Of a stretch of DNA of 64,000 nucleotides, positions 1-11,402 are shown in pieces. Numbering within the stretch: the first letter of the stretch is position 1; every line of letters begins with the position of its first letter. Source of the DNA: Streblospio benedicti (lineage: Eukaryota; Annelida; Polychaeta; Spionida; Spionidae); assembly GCA_019095985.1 (NCBI GenBank), contig CM032659.1:1202325-1266324 (forward strand), read 5' to 3'. The position numbers were made by a program, and so were the translations under genes. The notes under the pieces are model-generated. The model was given only the letters and a program-made list of their open reading frames with translations, was not told where the DNA came from and made no database searches.

Positions 1-184
1 TTACCATCCAGTATCACCTGATCCAATAACAGCCAATCCATGTTATTGGCGCGGACTCGGATTACATACACATCCCACTGGCGGATCCAGTCATATTCTA
101 CAGGATTTTTACGCATCTGAGTACGAAGACTGGATCACTTTTTGCAAAAACAAAACCCATGAAATCCAAGCAGGCTACCATTTG

Positions 185-378
185 TTATGGCCAGGGAGGG
201 GGTATGAAAAATTGAAACCATTATGCTATGATTATCAAGAATGGCTTCCTAAATTTTCCAGCCCCTACCCCACCCGCCCCAGACTTCCATCCAATCCAAC
301 TATAAGTGCAACCCAGATTTTCAAACACTTACCCCCTAAAAAAAAATCAAATTAGTCCTTTCAATATCCCCCTCCCCC
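185..378. repeat. C-rich dispersed repeat, copy 1
   Basis: The stretch shares ordered words with 15605-15830: a 'ggccaggga...gtatgaaaaat' start, 'ttttc(c/t)(a)agcc', 'cagattttcaaac', a run of short C tracts, and 'aaatcaaatt'. The shared order over ~200 bp indicates a dispersed repeat family. The type of element is unknown. Confidence 0.55.
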
Positions 379-838
379 CACATACACACTGAATCTGCCA
401 ATGCAACCAATGTATGTGCATCATTTCATGTATGAGGATCATTAGAGAGAATTCCACCTTTATGACCAGTCATGTTATGATCTGTCATCCTCCCATCCCA
501 TTCACACCTGCTCCAATAACCAGGATTACACACACGTCTGGATTCATCAGATCCAGAACTAGATCCTTACACTACTTGGGCAACACTTATTTCATTCATA
601 GCGGAGTCTTACCAGCTATTTCTTTGCTTTGGTGGACGATTTTCAACCTCTTAGTAATAGTGTACTGTAGGGTTAATTTTTTCTAGCTCAGAGGGAAATG
701 AATTGTTGATGAGAGAGTTATGGTGTGAAGTTTGCCTTCTAATAACATCATCTCAGATCAGGTTTCTTGCAATAATACTTGTTCAAGGAAAGTATGCCCC
801 AAAGTAACACCAAGGATCCTTTGAAGCTGCTAGACAAG

Positions 839-1000
839 TACAGTAAAACCTCTCTACTAGGACCACCTGAGGAACTGGCCTCAGAGGTGGTCTTTTTATG
901 GAGGTTTGTGGTAGTCTCTCTATATAGGTTTAGGCCAGAGACATGGTCTTATTATAGAGGTGGTGTCTTTATAGAGGTGGTCTTGATTGAAAGTACAATA
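839..1000 (-). mobile_element. Short inverted-repeat element (CAGTAGAACCTC family)
   Basis: The left end reads TACAGTAAAACCTCTCTA and the interior carries GAGGTGGTCT and TTTATGGAGGTTTG, the reverse-orientation form of the family seen across the Par-3 introns. The right end is decayed (AAGTACAATA). No coding capacity. The ends recall pogo/Tigger-type Tc1-mariner elements; that class is inferred. Confidence 0.6.
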
Positions 1001-3045
1001 TGACTGATTCAAGTGATTGACAGTTGATTGACAGGTTCCAGATGATTGACAGCAGCTGTGTATATGGCACATGGTAAACTTTTGACCTTCTTGATACTTA
1101 TAGAACTATCATATTATGACCAAGACTGAACCTCGACCAAGTCTTCATGTTACATTCTTATTCTCCCATGTAGTTGTTCAATTCCTTATTTTTTATAATT
1201 TCTACTGACCAGTCAAAGATGTAGAGATCTGGCACTAAAAATGCAGGTGGTCATAGGTTCATAGGCTCATGGGTTCAAACCCAACCAAAGGCTTTTGCAT
1301 TGCTGTAATATGCTCAAATTACATACATCACTTACATGACTGTCAACACTGTTGGTGACACCTGCTGTAAGAAGTCACTACTTTCTGCCACCTGTTCTGG
1401 GTCAGCAAACTGTGTGTTGGCAAACCAAACTGTGGCCAAGTAACAGGACCACCAAGACACAGGAGTAGAGAACGGTACAACCTCTGTATTGAGACAAACC
1501 TCATGGGGTCTCCATACAGAACCTGCGTGTTTTCATGGAGGTTTGATGCAGGCTCTTTATCAAGGTTTCAGATTGTAAAATATGGTGTTTATAATTTATA
1601 GCAGTGTTGTCGTTATAGAGGAGTTGTAAGTTGGGTTCATGTTCTGTAACATAGAACAGAAATCTACATAGCATAAATCGTCCCGTCCTGGTATGTCCTC
1701 AGGTTAGCTGGGTGGAGTTGGGCGTTAGATGCATATCACTGACAGATTTATTCCACACAGGACGTATTATTGGACGGATTATTGAGGGGTTCTCTTTATA
1801 GAGGTGGTCTTCGTTTTATGGATTATATTGGGCCATAGGTGTTCTCTTCATTGAAGTGGTCTTAGTAACAGAGATTATACAATACAACTCTGATAGGCAG
1901 TAAAATTCAATATATTTTGTCAAGTTAAGCTAGGGTCAGACATCCCAAAATATTGAAGGTGAATCCAGCGTCATTTTGTAACCATTGAAAAGAACAGACG
2001 TTTTTATTTCGAAAATTAGAATCACCTATTCTCATCTATAATTGCAATTGAAAACATTATTCGCAACGATCATACTGTGGCTTATGTCTGGTGTAGTTGA
2101 TGTTATAGACAAGTTTTGCTGATGGATTTATCCCCCATAGACTTGTTGTTCACAATCTACACGCCTGCTGCCGCCTTTTTGCGTTTATTTACACGTTTAT
2201 TTACACACTTTGCTGCCATGTTTTTGAAAATTACAACTGCGTTGGCCAAAGTTCAAGGGAGAGAACAAGCTAATACTTTAGCCTGTGTCAGCTGATGTTA
2301 AGACTGCAACATATTATCTATACAGTAGAACCTCTGTATCTCAATACTCCTTATCTTTGATTTTCTGTTATCACGGGGTTAGTTTCATTTCCTTTTCATG
2401 GCATTTTGAATAGATCTCAGTGGGTTATCTAAAATATTGGCTATTTCCAGCATGTTGGACTGAAAATCATTACAGATTCCAGATAAAGAATCCCCACTGT
2501 AGTTTAGTGTGTATCAGTTGGTACTCCGGACATATTTATCCAATTACGCGTTGTTACTGTACTGTAAGAGAGAAAGCTGAGAAGGTTACAACCATTCACA
2601 GTGGAGATATGTGGAATAGAGATGCAGATAATGAAGGTTCTCATGTTAATAATGTGATTCTAGTGATTAACTGTCATAAGCCACACTTTTACATACCCTT
2701 AAAACATCACAGTATTAAAGAATAAGAAATACTGCTCAGTATGTCTGATTAATATCTTTCAGTATATTCTGATTATACATCAACGAATTGACTAGAGGGG
2801 ACGTTTGATTAAGTCTTTCTCTTGAACTATCACAACAGGAAACATTTAGTTTTTTAGCTAATCTTCATGCAATCGCAGAATATCAGTTGCCAAAACTGAC
2901 ACTATCATTGTTTATTATTTGCTCTTAGAATAACTTCCAGACAGACGGTCACAAATAAAAAACTGACACTAGCATTTCGCTCTTCCTAACTCTTGTACTT
3001 TCTGTCTATCACAGCAACAAAAAAACTGCCCAACTGTGTTAAAAA

Positions 3046-3160
3046 ATACAGTAGAACCTCTATATCAGAAACACCTCCTAGGGTTGCTCAAAAATAGGCC
3101 TCTATATGAAGATTTTCAATCATCCTCCGAAAAGAGTTTTCTCATAAAGGTTCTATTTTG
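3046..3160 (+). mobile_element. Inverted-repeat element fragment (CAGTAGAACCTC family)
   Basis: It begins with a perfect TACAGTAGAACCTCTATAT end, followed by degenerate family sequence (AACACCTCCTAGG, GGCCTCTATATGAAG). The other end cannot be found. Confidence 0.5.
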
Positions 3161-4705
3161 GCCTTCTAAAATCACATTTATAAAACTAACATTTTCATCT
3201 TCCTCTTCCTATCTCTTTACTTTCTGTCTATCACAACAGCAAAGCAAACTTGCACACAAAAACCTTGCCATCTCTGTAAATAGGAGGGAATATAACTGTC
3301 CTGTTATCAGCTTTATGAGAGAACTGGCCATAAAACTGATACTGGAAAAACAACCAGGCTATAGAATCACCTGTACAGCTCACTTGGCCTGGCAGATAAA
3401 ACACCAACAGTAATAAAACACTAAGGGAACAAAGTACCTGATATCTTTATATTCTCAAGAACAGAACAGCAAATATGCATTGAAAGCCTTGTATTTTAGT
3501 TTTTAACACGGACGTGAATAAAACACTGAAGGCAATGGCTACTGAACAAAGTACCCAATATCGTAGTCTTAAACAGCAGGGGTCAGATACTTATTATTTC
3601 ATATAGTTTATGATTATTAAACCTCTAAGAAGCTAATAATCTTCGGATAGTTTTGTGGACATGGTGCATGTAAATTATAAAGATGGCAATTACTGCTGAA
3701 CAAAGGACCAGATATCTTACTTCTCAAGAACAGATCATGATTGAGAATTTTGTCTTTTATAGTTTACGACTGGCCTCTGAGGAGCTTATATCTGCTGGTT
3801 ACTCATGACCACATGGTACGTGTATGTGGTGCCGTTCCCAGAGGAGGGATAAAGATTCCGTAGATAACAGATTACTCATCACACATATGTGCTGGATTAT
3901 CAGGGGAGATTTTGAGAACAGAAGATCATACTGCTGAGTATTAATCATTCAGCTTGTGCAAAGTGTGTATATATTCGGGACAGTTGTATACTATATAATG
4001 TAGATTTGTACTACTGTTTTAATGACAAAGATTCCCTTTCATGTTGATTGTCATTGTTAACTGATACTGGGCATTGTTCTGAGCTATTATTTCATCTATT
4101 TCTCACATTTATAGTACTCAAATCTTACTGGATAATCATCTGCAACAAAGGTATTAACCTCCAGCTGCTTGTTTGTTCTTCTTTACCCCATAACAACGAG
4201 CCAGAAAACAATACCATCGGGGCTTGTCCGGGATATGAACTCGCCACCTATCGCTCTGTACAATAGGTAACTAAAAACTGTAAATACAGTTATGTACACC
4301 TGTGTATTGGGTACGTGTCACAGCCTTATGACCTAGTGCAAACTTAAAACCTATTCAAGAATGTAGCTTTACAGTACAAAATGTTTGAACACTTTTTGGG
4401 GGACCATTTAAGATGATTTATTCCAGTAAACACACAAAAGATCCTGACAAAAGAAAGACAAAACACGAACAATAAGATAACGATACTATTAAATTGTCCA
4501 CGGTTACACAAAGAATGTAAATGTATGACTAGCAGGCTTGTAAAATCGGCATAAATCATCATTATCGCGCAAGACGCAAGAGACTTGGCTGTTACATGTT
4601 AGAAGATAGAGCAATCATCACAAATACCCAATAAATAAGATGCACCACAATTTACACAAACCCTTGGCCAAATCTACTGCATGTAACAGTAGCACTTGTA
4701 ATATA

Positions 4706-4939
4706 TACAGTACAACCCATCTATTAATAGGGGGGGGGGGGGCTTGTCTCATGTTGTTTCAATAGAGGTCTCTTTATGGAAGTTTGAAGCAATTCTTTAA
4801 AATTTCACCACTACAAGAAATGGTCTCTATTTACAAAGCTTCAAAAGAGTCACTATGAATGCTTGGGACTAAGAGAATTGGTCTTATTGTAGAGCTGGTC
4901 TTAAACAGATAGGTGGTCTCTACTAGAGGTTCTACTGTA
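4706..4939 (-). mobile_element. Inverted-repeat element with both ends (CAGTAGAACCTC family)
   Basis: The ends are TACAGTACAACCCATCTATT on the left and GAGGTTCTACTGTA on the right, and the interior has GAGGTCTCTTTATGG and TAGGTGGTCTCTA. A run of 14 G lies just inside the left end. It is non-autonomous and lies in a Par-3 intron. Confidence 0.7.
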
Positions 4940-5967
4940 CCATTAGAATGCACATTATATGACTTAAACATGTTGTTTTGACAGTTGATAGCACATGTCA
5001 CTTGTACTGCTGGTGGTCCATTGTGACCAAGGCGCCGGCTCAAATTTGTTTTGACTTGTTTTTATTTTGCCTTGAACTGGCTGGTTCTGGACGTTCATCA
5101 GCTGAATCACAAGATGCTGGATGTTTTCGTAGGATAAAAGTCTCCTAACTGTGCTTGTTTTATTTTAGCCTGAATATCATTCAGTGGAAAAGGTACATTT
5201 GCTTAAGTTGAGCCTGTAGACAGCAATAATACGTATAAGATAGGGCGTTATGAGAGAGGGATTTAATCGCCTTTTTGTTGCCCAGTCTCTGTTATACGTG
5301 GTATAACAAATAAATATGTTTGAATCAAGAATAATGTATAAGTTCCTCTTGTGAATGACCATCTGGAGTCCAACGGAATCCATATGTTGATGTACAGAAT
5401 GCTTGTTTTCATCATATGTTTTTATCTAACTATGGTCATCACCTTCAAAAACATAAAGTTGCTCAAATTGAACCTGCACGAAAGTAAACTTGTCCAACTG
5501 GAAAGTATCACGCTGATTCTCTGAATTTTATACAATCGATATGCACAAATACGCTTGATACACAGATGTGAGAGAAGATTGTTTATGAGTTCCTAAGCCA
5601 GCATCTTTCTCACATGTTTGCTGAAAACACTTGATTCTGATTGGCCGAGATGTAGAGTGTAAAAAGTGTGATATCCTACACTACAAAGTTTAAGGCTCAC
5701 TCGTTCTGTCAAACTCCACACCCAGTGAGATATTGTCTGATCTCTTACGCCAAGTCACATAATAACCAATCAACGTAAACATTGAAACAACACACTCTCA
5801 TTATTTTGTGACCCCCTGTAGGAGCCTCACAACAGTTGTAGAGAACAACAGCTGGTGATCAAGGTCAATGAGCGCATTATGTAAGTGGGTCAATCGCCTC
5901 CGACAGCCGGCCACGCATCACACGCACATCACACGGGATCATGGGAAGGTACTGATGCTGTTAAGGT

Positions 5968-6163
5968 GCAGTACAACACCCGATGAGGACCGCATGTATA
6001 AACAGACCACTTCTGTAGTAAGACCATTTCAAAGTTCCAAACGTCCGTTCAGACAATTTGCTGTGGTATCGAACATCGAAAAAAAAGACCGTCATGATAC
6101 TCCTTTATGAGACCACCTCCCTATTGAAAGCCCAGGTGATGTCAATAGAGAGGTTCTACTGTT
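5968..6163 (+). mobile_element. Inverted-repeat element with both ends (CAGTAGAACCTC family)
   Basis: The left end is TGCAGTACAACACC and the right end GAGAGGTTCTACTGTTG. The interior has AGACCACTTCTGTAGTAAGACC and AGACCACCTCCCTATTG, the family's forward sub-repeats. Confidence 0.65.
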
Positions 6164-7391
6164 GTTAGCTCAGGCAAATGAACTGAATGCTAAGTTCGGT
6201 GCAGAATGGCCATTTTAGTGCTGTAATTGATTAAATGGGCAGTGGCTGGAAGGTCACTAGCTCAGGTTTACAAACATAAAGAAACTTGGCTCAAACCCAA
6301 CAAGATTGTGAACATGTTTCAGTGTCCTAGCTCTTCGGAGATCACCACGGACCTTCATAGAGAGAACACTTCAAGCCTCCCGGGTGGTCTTGATACAGAT
6401 GTTCTTCTGCAGGTGGCACAGAGCAATCAACTCAATAAGACTTTATTGGCAATCAACTCACTTAAATTAATAATGGAGAGAAGTTACTAGCCCAGGACAA
6501 TCACCTACGAGGGAAGTTTGTCCCTCACCTGGAAAGGAATTAAAGGCTGAGGCTAATCAACTGCTCACCTAGTTTATTGTAGTGGTTGATTGACACAGAC
6601 CTGAGGTGGACATGCATCACAGCGATCCAGGCAATAGCAGGTAATATAGGGCCCAGGGATGGAGGTTAATTACCTCAGGGCAAAAAACTTGATGGAAACT
6701 TTCAGATGAACATTGCCAGCCTTCGTCTAGGAGCTAACGATCCTAAGTATCTATGAGCATGCAGTTCTCATATTGAATACTATTAAACTCATAGCATGTG
6801 TGATCTGAAAGTACTATTTAGTTTCTAGCCACAGAAGCCCAAACATTGACTAACAAAGGCCTTGTTTGCACATGCAATGTATAAGTATACTAAAAACTCA
6901 CATAAACAGACCACTATGAGGAACCTCTATCTGGTCATGAGTTCAACTCGCTATCCATGGGGCCGCAGAAGCAGAAAGTATGGATAGTAGGTTATAAAGC
7001 TCATACATTTTACGTTTATGTTTATATGTGTGCCAAGTATGTGAGGTCTTAAATGGCTGTTGTACTGTACCATTCTTGCCCGTATCCGTGTGTTGATACG
7101 ATCACTCACAGCACAAGCTTCCTGCGTTTGTTTCTCATACAACAACCACATATTGATCAGTTTAGACAGCGTGTCTTTTTTTAGTACTAAGTTTTGCTGC
7201 GACAAACAAAGTTAGTGTAAAACGTTTGCTGAACGTGCCCAGGTTCAAACCACACGCACATTTCAAACTCATTGTCATTCCATTGTCACATAGTTGAATC
7301 TTAGCAAAGTTTGAAAAAGATCATGGGTGTAAAAAGTTTGTTGAACATCGACAGATCAAGCGTAAAATCGCATGCTTTTGTGTGTCAAGTA

Positions 7392-7605
7392 CAGAGTTGA
7401 ATATCTAGGAGAGCCCTATGGCCCTGAGCTACTAGAGGTTTAGTCAGGCTTGGACAAAAAGATAGCAGTGGCTCAAATTCTATGGAATGTATATGCTTTT
7501 TCATGTGGATATGGGCATTTTGTCCGATCTAAAACTACAATCATGACAGTCTGAGTGTTAAGAATCAGGCCCACCAGCTGCCAAATCATATAGTGTTCAG
7601 TTCTG
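7392..7605. mobile_element. hAT-like short element, copy 1
   Basis: The ends are CAGAGTTGAAT and GTTCAGTTCTG, imperfect inverted copies of each other. The interior shares ordered words (AAAGATAGCAGTGGCT, ATCATGAC, CAGCTGCCAAATC) with 21148-21353 and more weakly with 11196-11402. Ends of CAGRG type and the ~210 bp size suggest a non-autonomous hAT element. No clear 8-bp target duplication was seen. Confidence 0.55.
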
Positions 7606-8044
7606 AAGTATAAATTAATGTTCTTCGATTATACACATGATACAATTGGTTGTACAACAAATTAAACCAATGCATGCATGAACTTGAAAAAAGTCATTTG
7701 AAGTCTGAAAGCTTAAAACGTAGCTACAAATTCATTTCAATGTATAAGTTTAACCATTAGGTTTGCATCCTCTTTTGTCACACATCATAACATTGTGATA
7801 ATTCTATACGTTCAGACGCTACGTTTTATTAATTACTGTCTTTCATTGATTTCAGCTTTTCCCCAAAAGCCTATTATGCAGAGTCTGATTTTGAATTCAT
7901 TATGTAAAATACTAATCATCAATTTTACATGTCCGTGAACTTTTCCAAAAAGAATCAATAGTAAACCATTTTATTGCCTCATTTGATTGAGCATTAAAAC
8001 TCGTCTATCTGATTCACAAAGGCTTTGAACTTTTTGAATTGAGT

Positions 8045-8216
8045 GTATAACTCTCTATTGAGACCACCTCAGCAACTGGCCTCAGTTAGTCTCATTACAC
8101 AGGTGGTCACTTTATAGACGTTTGCAACGGTTTGTAGAGGCTTGGGACTGCAAAAATGGTCCTGTTATCAAGGTGGTCTCTTTATAGAAGTGGTTCCAAT
8201 TGTAAGTTCTACTGTA
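8045..8216 (-). mobile_element. Inverted-repeat element (CAGTAGAACCTC family)
   Basis: The right end AAGTTCTACTGTA is clear; the left end is decayed (TGTATAACTCTCTATTG). The interior carries AGGTGGTCTCTTTATAGAAG and GAGGCTTGGGACTGCAAAAA, as in other reverse copies. Confidence 0.65.
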
Positions 8217-8410
8217 CTCGTCTATCAGACAGATAATCAACCATCAGATTCACAAAACCTTTGAACTCTATCACTTAAAATCCAAACACACAGACAAAAA
8301 CTTATGTGGACGACATTAATGGTTTATGTAAATACGTTATTATTACGCCAATCATGTATGTGAATACAATGTCAACTGTAGAGTACGGAAGCTCATATAT
8401 AATGGACATG

Positions 8411-8556
8411 TACAGTATAAACTCTTTATTCAGCCGTCAACTTGTCTCAGTAGAGGTTGTCTTACTAAATGCATGTTTGCAGGTGTACATTCATGAAGGT
8501 TTGGTATCGCGAAAAATCGTCATATACAGAGGCAGTCTTCGATGGAGGTTCTACTG
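8411..8556 (-). mobile_element. Inverted-repeat element, diverged copy (CAGTAGAACCTC family)
   Basis: TACAGTATAAACTC on the left and GATGGAGGTTCTACTGA on the right form imperfect inverted ends. The interior GTAGAGGTTGTCTTACTAAATG and TGAAGGTTTGG match the family loosely. Confidence 0.5.
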
Positions 8557-8740
8557 AATGAGTATAAAATATACTTTACATAATTTGAAAATGGACTGGT
8601 TTTAACTGCAAAAATGCTTGAACAACAAGTGTCAACTGTTTCTTTTTTGCCTGCAATTCATGTGTCAAATGTGACTTGAGAATCCACATTATCTTGATTT
8701 ATCATCTTTAAAATTTTCAAGCTTCAGTGAACCAACAATT

Positions 8741-8915
8741 AACGACACCTCTGTAAAGAGACCACCTCTATAATAAGACCATTTTTCATAACCTATTGAA
8801 CCTTCATAAAACGACCAACACGAACCTCTGAAAGGAAACCACCTTACCCATTTGAGACCTTTTCACACCAGTCCCAGGCATCAGTCCCCCTGGTCTTAAT
8901 AGAGGTTCTACTGTA
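8741..8915 (+). mobile_element. Inverted-repeat element (CAGTAGAACCTC family)
   Basis: It contains the forward core AGACCACCTCTATAATAAGA, then CCATTTTTC, CTTCATAAAACGACC and CAGTCCCAGG. It ends with AATAGAGGTTCTACTGTA. The left end is truncated. Confidence 0.7.
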
Positions 8916-9447
8916 CTTTTGACATAAATTAACACACTTTTCAATAGCAATAAAAAAACTTCAAACTTGGCCCTTATTTTATTAACATTTGCATCAGATA
9001 TCACCATAAAATGTGGCGAGAATGTTCAATGCAAACAGCAAATCAATACCTGTATATGCTGAACAAAGCCATTTAAATATGTGCTTTGTGAGCAAATCCA
9101 TTTTATAGACATACGTAATTCTGAACAGACTTGATATACTGCAACGCAATAAGAATTAAAGTTCTTCACGCATGTGCATGTGGCAGTTTAGAGCAGAATG
9201 CAACTGTGAAAAGTCCATATTTCATCTTTCGAGGTTGTATCAAACGTATCTCTCTTCAGTAAACCCACGCATCATCCGTCACACACCTGCAAAGTGAAAG
9301 CATGTCACATGCACGCACAATTGCAAGGGAACGTTGCCGTTTTTAACATGACATTTTCATACTTGAAGTTGGTATATTTAGCAAGTGAATTAAAACTCAT
9401 TCAGTGCACATTATTGTGTAACATATTGGACATATTTGGAAACGGAA

Positions 9448-9784
9448 GCAAATGTAAGTAAATAAATACGGTGGTTTATAGTCGTGATCTAAGTATTTTG
9501 CTCTGAAGACTTTACATTTTACACCAGGTCATTGGCACACTTATTGATCAATTGATCATTTCTCACATACTTGCATCTGTAGCACATTCAGTGCACAATG
9601 CCAGTCATTCACACAATGTTTCAGCCCAATGTACCTGTACCTAATTAACATGTAGGTACCATGGAGTAGTGTGCAACTGTTTACGAATGAGTTTGTTCAA
9701 CACCCACCACAAGACCCGACCGAATCGAATCCACGCCCTTCTGGTCACCAGTCCAACTCCCTATCTACTCAGCCACAGAGGCAC
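9448..9784 (-). mobile_element. tRNA-derived SINE, full length, with complete tRNA-like head
   Basis: Read on the minus strand, it starts near 9784 with GTGCCTCTGTGGCTGAGTAG (box-A-like), then a ~30-nt spacer with an anticodon-arm-like CTGGTGACCAG, then box B-like GGATTCGATTC. The body has GGTGTTGAAC and TGGTACCTAC. The 3' part (GCCAATGACCTGG, TGTAAAGTC, CGACTATAAA) and the tail ending CATTTGC match the SINEs at 40603 and 50730. It lies ~110 bp past the Par-3 exon 2 donor. Unlike the two duplicated copies, it keeps the anticodon-arm region. Confidence 0.8.
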
Positions 9785-9894
9785 GATATACCAGAAGTGA
9801 TCCTCTGATTAAATAGGGTTCCAATAACCAGCACATCTTCTACTTTGGGATATATGGTTCCAACAGGCTGTTCTATATGTAATCCTCTCCTCAC

Positions 9895-9999
9895 CTGCTC
9901 CCTGTCGTCGGCCACGTCACTGAGGAGGTCGTCCCCGTCCAGGATCCCGCCATCGGAGGACGACTGCAGCGAGCGCACGCACACCCAGTAGTCAGACGG
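9895..9999 (-). CDS. pard3: Par-3 exon 2 (second half of N-terminal oligomerisation domain)
   Basis: On the minus strand the exon runs from an acceptor (TCTGCTTGCAG) to a donor (CAG|GTGAGG). It translates in phase 0 to 35 residues: PSDYWVCVRSL, QSSSDGGILDGDD, then LLSDVADDREQ. This matches the vertebrate Par-3 segment DPNYWIQVHRL...DGGILDLDDILCDVADD, with one extra residue in the Q-S-S-S stretch. Par-3 is a cortical PDZ scaffold that works with Par-6 and aPKC in cell polarity; its N-terminal PB1-like domain self-associates through a basic front and an acidic back face. The acidic cluster (DGGILDGDD and VADD) is kept. The exon follows exon 1 (25719-25838) across a ~15.7 kb intron with matching phase. 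Later exons lie beyond the left window edge. Confidence 0.9.
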
Positions 10000-10019
10000 C
10001 TGCAAGCAGAGACAGAGGA

Positions 10020-11150
10020 TACGTTAGTTTGACATTAGATAGTGCGAAATGTAGTATTGAAGAGAAGATCTGGTGAGATCATTTGTCTATGATGCCCCAA
10101 TCTAAAGGATGACACCGACAGCCAATCATTAGGAGGCTGCAAGGAGAGTACAGTATGATATGTTAGTTTCACATTAGATGGAACAAGGTGTAGTGTTGAG
10201 AGAAGATCATTTGTCTAAGATGTCACAATCTAAAAGGGGGCTAGAAAGGGAGACTGATAATGAGACATTGTATGTCAGGTTGGGTAGAGGTTGATCTGTC
10301 AACGATGCCGCCATCGGAGGAATGGAGGGACCATATGCTAACCCGGTAGTCAGGGGGCTGCAAATATAGTATATGATACATTAGTGTGACAAAATCATTT
10401 GCTAAAAAAGGGTGTAAGAGTTGGAAAGAACATCATTTGTCCAAAACCCTACGATTTAAAGTGTAGATGGAATGGACAGTCACTCTGTAGTCTTGGGCTG
10501 CAAGGAGAGAAAGAGTAGGTAAGTAATAATAATATATTATTAGTGTAAAATAGTCAATAAATAGGGCATTTTTTAACGTTAGAGGTCGCTCATTATCGTA
10601 TGCAAAATGCAGTCATCTGTGGATGAAGTGGAGTGTAGTTAGACACTTAATCACTTATCGTAGACAGAACACTTATAGTAATATTGGCTCTCATGATGTA
10701 ATATTAGACATGGTAAGTACAGTCCATCCGGGATCCACCATCTGGAGTAGTCAGGAAGGATATGGAGCCGATATATCAGGAAACTGTATCATTGCCTTGG
10801 TTAGAACAATATAATGTTGGATTTGGGTAATAAATCTATCTAGGATGTCACTATTGCAAAAGCACTGGATGCTGCTGGGGACACATACACAGAGGCTATA
10901 AACAAGAACCATCTTGAAAGTTTGTAGTTTCAACAGAACAAGGACCACCCCACTAATACACTTGTAAGATACCGCTATCAGCTCTAAAGGAGGACAGGGA
11001 GAGCTCTCAGCAATTAGCTGATCTTAGCACTTCACTAATGTGGTACTACACTTGCAGGATGTCACTATCATTAGTACTGTAGCTACAAAGGCAGAGAGCT
11101 CTCAGTGATGTTGGTCCACTCGCAGGAGGACTTGACATTGGGGCACGAGT
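10020..11150 (-). repeat. Decayed tandem array of Par-3 exon-2 start and flank
   Basis: Just upstream (in gene sense) of exon 2, the exon's first part, its acceptor and its flank recur in decayed form. Plus-strand landmarks are GTAGTCAG...GGCTGCAA(A/G), then (A)GTATATGATA-TTAGTGT-type words, then GATGTCACAATCTAAA. They occur around 9988-10095, 10125-10225, 10300-10400 and 10480-10560, with fainter units near 10740, 10842, 10962 and 11057. One unit (10302-10365) also keeps GCCGCCATCGGAGGA from inside the exon. None keeps an open exon. Confidence 0.6.
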
Positions 11151-11195
11151 GGGGACTGTGTACACATCCTCAGTACTGATAGGGCTGTATAATTA

Positions 11196-11402
11196 CAGGG
11201 ATGAACATTATGGACAGTCCTGGGTCACCACAAGCTAAGTTCAGGCTTTATATTTGAGCCTTGTATGTATCTCTGGCTTCGAATCCTTACAGCTTTTGAT
11301 GTGGATATGATTGGGTGTTTCTGAGGCGGGGTCTAACTGATGACAGTGTTGTGAATCTGGGCCACTAGCTGTCAAATCCTAGTGTGAAACACGCGGTCCT
11401 GT
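11196..11402. mobile_element. hAT-like short element, copy 2 (diverged)
   Basis: It starts CAGGGATGAACATTATGGAC, very like the start of the copy at 21148 (CAGGGCTGAACATTAAGGAC). It includes AATCTGGGCCACTAGCTGTC and ends near GGTCCTG. The interior is badly decayed. Confidence 0.45.

Larger units (their letters stand above)
1..9894 (-). other. Par-3 intron 2 (partial), rich in short transposons
   Basis: This stretch lies downstream of Par-3 exon 2 on the minus strand, so it is read as intron 2, cut by the window edge. I looked on the minus strand for a third Par-3 exon and found none. It holds several copies of the CAGTAGAACCTC inverted-repeat element, one hAT-like element (7392-7605), a SINE (9448-9784) and a C-rich dispersed repeat (185-378). 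Positions about 20-110 and 485-560 look like two decayed copies of another dispersed repeat, sharing CCAATAAC and ATTACACACAC-type words. Loose matches to the main inverted-repeat family also occur near 1478-1630, 1785-1900 and 2325-2350. The rest is AT-rich with no gene I can support. Confidence 0.6.

Noticed and set aside
3036-3413. 125-residue plus-strand frame
   Set aside because: It begins inside an inverted-repeat element and shows no family pattern.
4728-4742. Poly-G run as a regulatory signal
   Set aside because: A simple homopolymer inside a transposon copy, with no further support.
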